Made by a program: the position numbers and the translations under genes. 7,256 nt of DNA, taken from the NCBI GenBank assembly GCA_010025475.1, contig RGTE01000056.1, forward strand, positions 1-7,256. Direction: 5' to 3'. Positions 1 to 5,912 of the stretch are shown in pieces (positions within the stretch are counted from its first letter, which is position 1; each line of letters starts with the position of its first letter). The notes beneath the pieces are model-generated. The model did not search any database, was not told the origin of the DNA, and saw only the letters and a list, made by a program, of their open reading frames with translations. The stretch is from Verrucomicrobiota bacterium (GTDB taxonomy: Bacteria > Verrucomicrobiota > Verrucomicrobiia > Methylacidiphilales > Verrucolacustridaceae).

Positions 1-12
1 CGGTTGGTTCAT
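1..12 (-). CDS. Possible start of a further downstream gene (partial, 4 codons)
   Basis: An ATG on the minus strand at 12-10 begins a frame reading Met-Asn-Gln-Pro before the window ends. It lies 4 nt after the glutaredoxin stop codon (TAA at 19-17). A Shine-Dalgarno-like AAGGG sits 8 nt upstream, inside the end of the glutaredoxin gene. This tight spacing is typical of a next gene in an operon. Four codons are far too few to identify a product, and the ATG could be chance. Confidence 0.25.
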
Positions 13-16
13 CGGG

Positions 17-379
17 TTAGCCCTTGAACTGCACGGGGATCTCCCCCCGCTGGGCGGCATGCTCCTCATCGGAACAGCCACGATCCGTCGGCACGTTGCT
101 GGTCGCACTCGTCGGCTTGACGATCCCTTTTTGCAGCATCCAGGCCTCGACTTCCTCCCCACTGACATCCGCCAACATGTGGCCGTCGATTTCCACGCAG
201 GGCGAAAGCTCCTGCCCGCTTTTTTGGATCATTTCAACCCGCTGGTTGATGTCGTTCCAAATATCCCGGTCCTCGAATTCCAGACGATATTTGGCCATGA
301 CGGCACGCACCCCCCGACTCCAACCACAGTGGGGCTTCAGGTAGGCAATGATCTTTGGTTGGTCCTTCTTGTCACTCAT
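17..379 (-). CDS. Glutaredoxin-family protein with CGWS active site and Cys-containing C-terminal tail
   Basis: This 120-residue protein is probably a cytoplasmic thiol-disulfide oxidoreductase. Residues 9-88 fit a glutaredoxin/thioredoxin fold: a first beta strand (IIAYL), then the active site C18-G-W-S21 at the start of a helix, and a later S59-P60-C61 that should be the conserved cis-proline turn. The active site has one Cys, as in monothiol CGFS glutaredoxins. The usual TVP turn and GG motif of classical glutaredoxins are replaced (SPC; DVSG), so assignment to the iron-sulfur-binding CGFS class is not secure. A tail at residues 89-120 carries a third cysteine, C102, in an acidic context (GCSDEE). 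The start is the ATG at 379. No Shine-Dalgarno sequence precedes it, but a promoter-like element does. It lies 46 nt downstream of aspS. The fold is well supported; substrate and mechanism are unknown. Confidence 0.85.
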   Translation of the reverse strand: MSDKKDQPKIIAYLKPHCGWSRGVRAVMAKYRLEFEDRDIWNDINQRVEMIQKSGQELSPCVEIDGHMLADVSGEEVEAWMLQKGIVKPTSATSNVPTDRGCSDEEHAAQRGEIPVQFKG

Positions 380-414
380 TAGAAATAATCTAATCCGAAG
401 CTTTTTTTTCGCAA
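378..414 (-). promoter_or_regulatory. Candidate promoter and AT-rich palindrome directly upstream of the glutaredoxin gene
   Basis: Reading the minus strand, TTGCGA (414-409) resembles a -35 box and TAGATT (392-387) a -10 box, each with four of six consensus bases and a 16-nt spacer that includes an A tract. Only 7 nt separate the -10 box from the ATG at 379, so a transcript would start at or next to the start codon. This fits the absence of a ribosome binding site. A perfect 6-bp inverted repeat with a 5-nt loop (ATTAGA...TCTAAT, 394-378) overlaps the -10 box and the first bases of the ATG, and could act as an operator. All of this is inferred from sequence alone. Confidence 0.35.
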
Positions 415-425
415 GGGGTTGATTT

Positions 426-2210
426 TCAGACGCCTGGGGCGGCTTCGGTCTTGACGTGAACTTCCCGGAGTTGCCGCGTGGTGGCTTCGGCCGGGGCTCC
501 GCTCATCACATCCTGCCCGCGGGCATTCTTGGGGAAGGCAATCACATCGCGGATGCTTTCATGACCAAGCAGGAGTGCCATCAAACGGTCGAATCCAAGG
601 GCGATGCCCCCGTGGGGAGGTGCCCCGAATTTCAGCGCCTCCACCATGTATCCAAATCGGCTGCTCACGATCTCCCCGGGCAGTTTCAGGATATCCCGGA
701 ACAACTTGTCCTGCACCTCCCCGCGATGGATCCGGATGCTTCCTCCCCCCAGTTCTACACCGTTCAACACCAGATCGTAGTGTTGCCCCCTCACCTTTTG
801 AGGTTCTTTGTCCAAAAGGGAAATATCATCTTCGACCGGCGCGGTGAACGGATGGTGGCTGGAGACAAGATTGGGGTGCTCCGGATCCTTGCGCAAAAGG
901 GGAAAGTCGATCACCCAGTGGAAATCCAGCTGGGCCGGATCCCGCTTCAATTTGCCCGCTTTCTCAAGATATTCGGCGCAGCGGATCCGAACTAGACCCA
1001 GCACCTCGCAGGCTGCCGTCCACTGGTCGGCCCCGAAGAGAATCAGATCACCTTCCGTGATCGCCAACCGGTCGGTCAGGGTCTTTTTTTCCGCCTCGTT
1101 AAAAAACTTCACGATCGGTGATTTCCATTCCCCGCCCTCCACTTTGATCCAAGCCAGTCCTTTGGCGCCGTGGGCTTTGGCCAGGCTCGTCAGCTCCTCG
1201 ATCTGGCCGGTGGTGATTTCCGCCAAACCCTTGGCGTTCAAAGCCTTCACCACCCCGCCGGCCGCCACCGCGGACTGAAACACCTTGAATGCCGAATTCC
1301 GGAACGTCTCGGTGAAGTCCGCCAGCTGGAGCCCGTAACGGCGGTCCGGCTTGTCCGTCCCAAAGGCGTTCATGGCGTCGGTGAATGTCACCCTCGGGAA
1401 TGGGGTCTTCACGTCCACGCCACGGACCTCCTTCCACACCGCTTTCACCAATCCCTCGATCACCGCATAAATGTCCTCGCGGGTGATAAAGGACATCTCG
1501 ATATCGATCTGGGTAAATTCCGGTTGGCGGTCCGCCCGCAGATCCTCGTCCCGAAAGCAGCGGGCGATCTGAAAGTATTTCTCCGCCCCCGCCACCATCA
1601 GAAGCTGTTTAAACTGCTGGGGCGACTGCGGCAGGGCGTAAAATTTCCCCGGGTTGAGCCGGGATGGGACCAGATATTCCCGCGCCCCCTCCGGAGTGCT
1701 TTTAAAAAGGATGGGGGTTTCGATCTCCAGGAATCCTTGCCGGTCCAAATAGTGACGGATGGACAGGGCAGCCCGATGACGCGCCCGCAAGGCCTCCGCC
1801 ATGGCCGGCCGGCGCAAATCCAAATACCGGTAGCGCAACCGCAGGTCCTCGTTGACCCCCTCTTCATCCAGCGGGAAGGGCGGAGTCTCGCTCGGATTCA
1901 GGATCGCCAATCCGGTGGCCATCACCTCGATTTCACCCGTACCGAGGCCCGGATTTTTGGTTCCTTCCGGCCTGGGGGTGACCTTGCCGCTGACCTCAAT
2001 GACAAACTCCGATCGCAAGGTGTGGGCGATTTCGGCCACCTTGGGATGGAGGGCCGGATTAAACACCACCTGGGTGATTCCCTCCCGGTCCCGGAGATCG
2101 ATGAAAATAACCCCGCCATGGTCCCTTCTCCCGGAAACCCATCCGGCCAAATGGACTTCCTGGCCGGAATCCCCGGAACGCAGGGCCCCGCAGCTGTGGG
2201 AACGCTTCAT
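426..2210 (-). CDS. aspS: Aspartate--tRNA ligase, probably non-discriminating type
   Basis: This class IIb synthetase attaches Asp to tRNA-Asp in the cytoplasm. The 594 residues match the usual bacterial length. An N-terminal OB-fold anticodon-binding domain (about 1-105) is followed by the catalytic core. Motif 2 is at 219-234 (FRDEDLRADRQPEFTQ, Arg220). A bacterial GAD insertion occupies roughly 290-420. Motif 3 ends in GFDR with Arg542. H31 in the RRDHGG stretch, and Gly83 in PEG, are the states found in non-discriminating bacterial enzymes that also charge tRNA-Asn with Asp; discriminating enzymes such as the E. coli one have Leu at the first site. The start is the ATG at 2210, which overlaps the hisS stop as ATGA and has AAGGTGG 7 nt upstream. 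A frame extension to a TTG at 2231 adds seven residues but has less support. Identity is very secure; the tRNA specificity is inferred. Confidence 0.98.
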   Translation of the reverse strand: MKRSHSCGALRSGDSGQEVHLAGWVSGRRDHGGVIFIDLRDREGITQVVFNPALHPKVAEIAHTLRSEFVIEVSGKVTPRPEGTKNPGLGTGEIEVMATGLAILNPSETPPFPLDEEGVNEDLRLRYRYLDLRRPAMAEALRARHRAALSIRHYLDRQGFLEIETPILFKSTPEGAREYLVPSRLNPGKFYALPQSPQQFKQLLMVAGAEKYFQIARCFRDEDLRADRQPEFTQIDIEMSFITREDIYAVIEGLVKAVWKEVRGVDVKTPFPRVTFTDAMNAFGTDKPDRRYGLQLADFTETFRNSAFKVFQSAVAAGGVVKALNAKGLAEITTGQIEELTSLAKAHGAKGLAWIKVEGGEWKSPIVKFFNEAEKKTLTDRLAITEGDLILFGADQWTAACEVLGLVRIRCAEYLEKAGKLKRDPAQLDFHWVIDFPLLRKDPEHPNLVSSHHPFTAPVEDDISLLDKEPQKVRGQHYDLVLNGVELGGGSIRIHRGEVQDKLFRDILKLPGEIVSSRFGYMVEALKFGAPPHGGIALGFDRLMALLLGHESIRDVIAFPKNARGQDVMSGAPAEATTRQLREVHVKTEAAPGV

Positions 2211-2224
2211 GAAGCTACCACCTT
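2207..2224 (-). promoter_or_regulatory. aspS ribosome binding site and ATGA overlap with hisS
   Basis: On the minus strand AAGGTGG (2224-2218) lies 7 nt before the aspS ATG at 2210-2208. That ATG shares bases with the hisS TGA stop at 2209-2207. This arrangement fixes the aspS start and implies translational coupling, with ribosomes that finish hisS restarting on aspS. Confidence 0.8.
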
Positions 2225-3466
2225 CGCCCAATCCCCCACACCCGGTTCAAGGGAAATCGCACCGTCCGCCGATTTCCGAAAGGCGATTTCGCCCTGTTTC
2301 CGGGTGGCCAATTCCTTCACCAGAAGTTTGCCTTGGGCCGCTTCCCGCCCCACCAACAGTGCCCAGCGGGCCCCGCGGGCCTCAGCCAGTTCCAGTTGCT
2401 TCACCCATTTGCCGGAACCCGGGTCGTAATCCACCGCTTCGCCGTTCCGCCGCAGGTTTCCTGCGATTTGCAGGGCAAGGTTTCGCTCCGCGCTCTCCGC
2501 GACCACGAAAATCGCAGGCGGCGTGGACTCGGCACGCAGAAATTTTTTTTCCGTAAGAAGCTCCGACAACACGGCGTCCCCCATGCCAAAACCGGTGGCG
2601 GGCAGGTCCTCTCCCCCTAATTTTTTGAGCAAATGGTCGTACCGCCCCCCTCCGGCCACCGCCCGTAGCTTGCCGGCGCGGTCATGGACCTCAAAAACGA
2701 TGCCGGTGTAGTAGGCCAAACCCCGGACGATCCGGAGATCCACCTCGCACCAGTCCGCATATCCCAAGGCCCCCACGGCCTGTCGCACCTGCTCCAAACC
2801 TTCGGAAAGGGCGATCTTGGAATCCAAGGCGTTCCCGATGGGTTCAGCCAAAGCACCCAACTTTTTCTTCCACTCCTCGGTGGGTGCCCCCTCCAGCTTG
2901 TCCAGAATGCGCAAAACTTCGGCCCTCTTCTCCTCCTTGACCCCTTGGTCGGCGAGAAAAAGATCCCACCACCCCCGGTCGCTGACTTTCACCACCACGT
3001 CCTTGGGCCCCAACCCGAGCAACGAGAGCCCCAGGCACAAGGTGGCGATCAGTTCCGCATCCGCTGCCGCCCCCTTTTCCCCCACGATGTCACAGTTCCA
3101 CTGGTAGTGCTCCCGGTGCCTCCCCCGCTGGGGCCGCTCGTAACGAAACAGGCGGGGGATGCTGAACCACTTGATTGGCTTGCGGTAATTCCGGTGCCGG
3201 GCCGCCACCATCCTTGCAAGGGTGGGGGTGAGTTCCGGCCGGAGAGCCACCTCCCGATCCCCCTTGTCTTTGAAATGATACAGTTGGCCAATGATCTCTT
3301 CGCCCGATTTTTCGGTATACAGCTCCAAGGCTTCCAGCTCCGGCCCTTCAAACTCCACAAAACCGGACCTCCGCGAAGCCTCCCGCCAAGCGGAGAAAAG
3401 GGAGCGAAGGGTGGAGTGATCTTCGGGGAAAAAGTCCCGGAACCCCGGGAGGGGCTGACCCGTCAT
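2207..3466 (-). CDS. hisS: Histidine--tRNA ligase
   Basis: This class II synthetase charges tRNA-His with histidine in the cytoplasm. Starting at the ATG at 3466 it is 419 residues, normal for bacterial HisRS. The N-terminus has the family pattern PGFRDFFPED (7-16). Motif 2 is FRYERPQRGRHREHYQ (107-122). The histidine-binding signature RGLAYYTG contains Arg248, the counterpart of the catalytic Arg259 of E. coli. A glycine-rich AGGGRYD and the motif 3 region (FGMGD) follow, and the last 90 or so residues form the alpha/beta anticodon-binding domain. A frame extension to a TTG at 3481 would start inside a GC hairpin and is less likely. The gene begins 28 nt after the HU-family gene and overlaps aspS by 4 nt, so it is almost certainly co-transcribed with aspS. 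No T-box leader is visible. Confidence 0.98.
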   Translation of the reverse strand: MTGQPLPGFRDFFPEDHSTLRSLFSAWREASRRSGFVEFEGPELEALELYTEKSGEEIIGQLYHFKDKGDREVALRPELTPTLARMVAARHRNYRKPIKWFSIPRLFRYERPQRGRHREHYQWNCDIVGEKGAAADAELIATLCLGLSLLGLGPKDVVVKVSDRGWWDLFLADQGVKEEKRAEVLRILDKLEGAPTEEWKKKLGALAEPIGNALDSKIALSEGLEQVRQAVGALGYADWCEVDLRIVRGLAYYTGIVFEVHDRAGKLRAVAGGGRYDHLLKKLGGEDLPATGFGMGDAVLSELLTEKKFLRAESTPPAIFVVAESAERNLALQIAGNLRRNGEAVDYDPGSGKWVKQLELAEARGARWALLVGREAAQGKLLVKELATRKQGEIAFRKSADGAISLEPGVGDWAKVVAS

Positions 3467-3470
3467 GTGG

Positions 3471-3490
3471 CCGCTCCGCAACCGGAGCGG
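3471..3490 (-). promoter_or_regulatory. Perfect GC hairpin that covers the hisS ribosome binding site
   Basis: CCGCTCCG (3471-3478) and CGGAGCGG (3483-3490) form a perfect 8-bp inverted repeat with a 4-nt loop, located between the HU-family stop codon (3497-3495) and the hisS ATG (3466). In the minus-strand transcript the 3' arm contains GGAG (3477-3474), 7 nt before the ATG, so the likely Shine-Dalgarno sequence is paired within the stem. No U tract follows, so it is not an ordinary intrinsic terminator. A ribosome ending translation at the HU-family stop would cover the 5' arm and free the site. Confidence 0.6.
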
Positions 3491-3494
3491 TCCG

Positions 3495-3845
3495 TCAGGA
3501 CTCCGCCGAGGGGGAACTGTTCCCGGATTCGGAGACGACCTGGGCCAGCTTGGCCGAATTACGGATCAACTCCGCCTTCATCTCCTTGCCCGCCTTGAAC
3601 TTTACCACCGCCCGGGCCGGGATCGGCACATCCGTCTCCGGCTTGTTCGGATTCCGACCGACCCTCGCCTTCCGGATCTTGATTTCAAACACACCAAAGT
3701 TGCGCAGTTGCACCGCGTTGCCCTTGAGGAGGGATTCCTTGATGTGATCCAGCGTTAACTGGATGACCTTCAACACGTCTTGCTGGACGAGATTGGTCTC
3801 ATTGCTGATCCGAACCACGAGGTCTCTTTTGGTCAGGTTTTCCAT
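3495..3845 (-). CDS. HU/IHF-family DNA-binding protein with C-terminal extension
   Basis: This small nucleoid-associated protein dimerises and bends DNA. Residues 1-95 cover the whole family fold: an N-terminal pair of helices (TKRDLVVRISNET onwards), the core strand signature (LRNFGVFEIK, 47-56), and the DNA-binding arm with GRNPNKPE (63-70). P66 is in the position of the proline that intercalates between base pairs. KFKAGKEMK leads into the last helix. The protein has 116 residues, about 20 more than a typical HU or IHF subunit, and ends in a Ser/Glu-rich tail. The start is the ATG at 3845; no clear ribosome binding site precedes it. The 84-nt gap to rnhC (3846-3929) holds no gene and no convincing terminator. 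HU and the IHF subunits cannot be told apart here, so no symbol is given. Confidence 0.93.
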   Translation of the reverse strand: MENLTKRDLVVRISNETNLVQQDVLKVIQLTLDHIKESLLKGNAVQLRNFGVFEIKIRKARVGRNPNKPETDVPIPARAVVKFKAGKEMKAELIRNSAKLAQVVSESGNSSPSAES

Positions 3846-3929
3846 ATGTCGTTCTAATTAGGCATTTTCCGAAGCCGCGCCAAGTAAATTTTTATGGCTG
3901 AGGGAGTTACCGATTTTGCCTCGCAAAGA

Positions 3930-4880
3930 TCAGCTTCCGCGCTTTTTCCACTCCACCTTCGGCGGAACCGGATCACCAACGACTTCTGCAAAGGTGCGAA
4001 AGTGAGTTTTGCTCAACTTGGCCAATTTTTCCCTTCCGCCTTTTTGAAAAATCTCTTCCGCCTGCTTTTTGACACCCGCACCCGACCCCTTGCCGAGCTC
4101 CACACCGGCTTCGGCAGAAAGTCTGCCTAGTTGCCGCACAAATTCCGCCCGCGCCAGCACACTGGCGGCTGCCACGGCAATATCGCTCTCCGCCCTGGTT
4201 CTCTGCTCCAGCTTCAACTCCACCCCCTGCCGGCGCAGTTCCCCTTCCACCAGACGAGGATCCCCAAACTGGTCCGATAGCGCCCGCGGGCAGTCCGGCA
4301 CCTTGCCGTGAAGGTTGGCAATCACCTTGCCGTGGGCCCAAGCCAGCATCCGGTTGAGGTTCCTGAATTTCCGGTAAAGCTCGCTGTAACGCTCCGGGCC
4401 GATCGTGATCACCTCCCGGGCTGGTCCCACCACCTTTCCAATCTCTTCGGCCAATTCCCCGATTTTTTTGTCACTCGTGATCGTTTTGCTGTCCCGTACC
4501 CCGGCGGCGATCAACCGCTCCGCCTTACCCTCGTCGACATAGACCCCCGCCACCACCAACGGCCCGAATAAGTCCCCCTTTCCGCTTTCATCAATGCCGA
4601 AATGGGGCGCGTACATCTCCGGATTGTGCAACTTTTCATAGCCCAATCTCGCCACTCCCAGCACCTCGGGTTCTAGCACGAATTCCACAAACTCCTTTGC
4701 TTCCTTTCCCGCCACCACGAGTTTTCCGCTGCGGTAGGCACTCAGCACGCATTTCCCCTTCCGGGCGGTGAAGTGTCCGTATTCCAGGGGGCCGAACTGA
4801 AACCCCTTCTTCTCGGCCACTTGCCGCAGCCGCTGGACTTGGGCCTCGTCCAAGGTGTGGGTAAACATCGTCTCAGGCAT
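3930..4880 (-). CDS. rnhC: Ribonuclease HIII
   Basis: RNase HIII cuts the RNA strand of RNA-DNA hybrids in the cytoplasm, helping to clear R-loops and primers. Counting from the ATG at 4880 the protein has 316 residues. An N-terminal TBP-like substrate-binding domain (about 1-85) is characteristic of HIII and absent from HII. The catalytic domain opens with GIDESGKGD, giving D97 and E98; DSK (130-132) and SDQFGD (D203) follow, then AESDIAVAAAS (D233). These four acidic residues match the known D-E-D-D set of Geobacillus RNase HIII. KLSKTHFR lies near the C-terminus. The start is uncertain: ATG at 4880 or 4868 fits the family best, and one at 4913 is also in frame; none has a strong ribosome binding site. 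The gene diverges from mutY with no spacer. Confidence 0.95.
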   Translation of the reverse strand: MPETMFTHTLDEAQVQRLRQVAEKKGFQFGPLEYGHFTARKGKCVLSAYRSGKLVVAGKEAKEFVEFVLEPEVLGVARLGYEKLHNPEMYAPHFGIDESGKGDLFGPLVVAGVYVDEGKAERLIAAGVRDSKTITSDKKIGELAEEIGKVVGPAREVITIGPERYSELYRKFRNLNRMLAWAHGKVIANLHGKVPDCPRALSDQFGDPRLVEGELRRQGVELKLEQRTRAESDIAVAAASVLARAEFVRQLGRLSAEAGVELGKGSGAGVKKQAEEIFQKGGREKLAKLSKTHFRTFAEVVGDPVPPKVEWKKRGS

Positions 4881-4884
4881 GAGA
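4868..4884. promoter_or_regulatory. Divergent rnhC-mutY junction with overlapping or abutting start codons
   Basis: The mutY ATG (4879-4881, plus) and one rnhC ATG (4880-4878, minus) share the palindrome CATG. The alternative rnhC ATG at 4868 would leave only 10 nt between the genes. A 5-bp inverted repeat with a 4-nt loop (TCTCA...TGAGA, 4871-4884) is centred on these starts. Any promoter for either gene must therefore lie inside the other's coding sequence. I found no convincing -35/-10 pair on either strand. Confidence 0.5.
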
Positions 4885-5880
4885 TCCCAAGCTACTTCCC
4901 TTGGCACCGCCATCGAATCCAAAATCCAACGGGCCCTGCCTCGCCTCCACGCCTGGTACCGAAAACATCACCGGCCTCTGCCTTGGCGCACCCGGCCCAC
5001 CCCTTACCGTACGGCCGTCGCCGAATTCATGTGCCAACAAACCCGGATCACCACAGTCATTCCTTATTATCAGCGCTGGATGCAGGCCTTTCCGGGATGG
5101 GATCGGTTGGCCAAGGCGTCTTTTTCCCGGGTTCTCCGGATGTGGGAGGGATTGGGCTACTACCGCCGGGCCCGGTTCCTTCATTCGCTCGCACGTGCCG
5201 TGGTCCGCTTGCCGGGGAGAGAGCTACCCGCGGACCCCGATCTCCTGCGTCAACTTCCCGGCATCGGGGATTACACGGCCGGGGCGATCGCCAGCATCGC
5301 GTTCGGAAAGCCGACCCCCGCATTCGATGGCAACGTGGCGCGCGTGCTCGGCCGTCTCGCTGCCCGCCACGGAAAGTCGCCGAAGGCCGCCGACCTCCGG
5401 GGGTTGGCGGAACGAATGGTTCCGCCAAAGAATCCGGGACTCCACAACCAAGCTCTCATGGAACTGGGGGCCCTGGTCTGCCTCCCCAAAAAACCACGCT
5501 GCCCCCTATGCCCTTTAAGGCAGGTCTGCCCCTCAAGAAAAAGACTGCCATCCAACCCCCGCTCCCGGCCCGCACCATCACGTCAGGTTGAATATATTCT
5601 CCTCCCCGCCAAGAACGGCAAAGTCTGGCTTACCCAAACCCACCCTCAAAGTCGCTGGCGGGGTCTTTCTTTTCTGCCGACTGCCTCTCATCGACCCCCG
5701 GGCAAACCTCGGATGAAGATTACCTACCCCTTCACCCGCTACCTGATCCAATCGTCGGTTTTCATTTCTTCCCGGCCTCCTGCCGGAATCCCGGGAAGGT
5801 GGGTGCGTTCCGTGGAACTTCGCCGGGTCGCCTTGCCGGCTCCGCACCGAAAAATCCTTAGACACCTGGGGTTCGACTAG
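4879..5880 (+). CDS. mutY: A/G-specific adenine DNA glycosylase
   Basis: MutY removes adenine mispaired with 8-oxoguanine, preventing G:C to T:A mutations after oxidative damage. The 333-residue protein has the full catalytic half: LPWR (34-37), E49 before MCQQT as the catalytic Glu, the helix-hairpin-helix LPGIGDYTAGAI (126-137), and catalytic D150 in FDGNV. Four cysteines, C201, C208, C211 and C217, have the spacing C-x6-C-x2-C-x5-C of the [4Fe-4S] cluster. The C-terminal NUDIX-like domain that reads 8-oxoguanine is recognisable (WRGLSFLP, 260-267; ALPAPHRKIL near the end) but short, and the usual Phe-Ser-His element appears as F285-T-R287. The start is the ATG at 4879; an in-frame GTG at 4855 would lie deeper in rnhC. 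No clear ribosome binding site is seen. The next gene follows after 32 nt in the same direction. Confidence 0.95.
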   Translation: MRSQATSLGTAIESKIQRALPRLHAWYRKHHRPLPWRTRPTPYRTAVAEFMCQQTRITTVIPYYQRWMQAFPGWDRLAKASFSRVLRMWEGLGYYRRARFLHSLARAVVRLPGRELPADPDLLRQLPGIGDYTAGAIASIAFGKPTPAFDGNVARVLGRLAARHGKSPKAADLRGLAERMVPPKNPGLHNQALMELGALVCLPKKPRCPLCPLRQVCPSRKRLPSNPRSRPAPSRQVEYILLPAKNGKVWLTQTHPQSRWRGLSFLPTASHRPPGKPRMKITYPFTRYLIQSSVFISSRPPAGIPGRWVRSVELRRVALPAPHRKILRHLGFD

Positions 5881-5912
5881 ATTCCTTATCCCTTGGGCGA
5901 TAAACTGGAATC

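Noticed and set aside
395..412. Poly-T run (402-409) as an intrinsic terminator after aspS
   Set aside because: The T run is on the plus strand, where no gene ends. On the transcribed minus strand it is an A run, and no stable GC stem precedes it.
1170..2429. Plus-strand 419-codon frame across aspS and hisS
   Set aside because: It is opposite two certain synthetase genes and shows no family motif; long antisense frames are expected in GC-rich DNA.
3471..3490. GC hairpin as a transcription terminator for the HU-family gene
   Set aside because: No U tract follows the stem in the transcript, and hisS begins within a few bases, so a translation-control role fits better.
2684..3598. Plus-strand 304-codon frame opposite hisS and the HU-family gene
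   Set aside because: Low-complexity Pro/Leu-rich product with no motif; a shadow of hisS and the downstream end of the HU-family gene.
4839..4867. TTGGGC-17 nt-TAAACA as a mutY promoter
   Set aside because: Only three of six consensus bases match in each box, which is not distinguishable from chance.
4773..5591. Plus-strand 272-codon frame overlapping mutY in another frame
   Set aside because: Pro/Arg/Gly-rich without motifs, while the mutY frame contains every catalytic and cluster residue.
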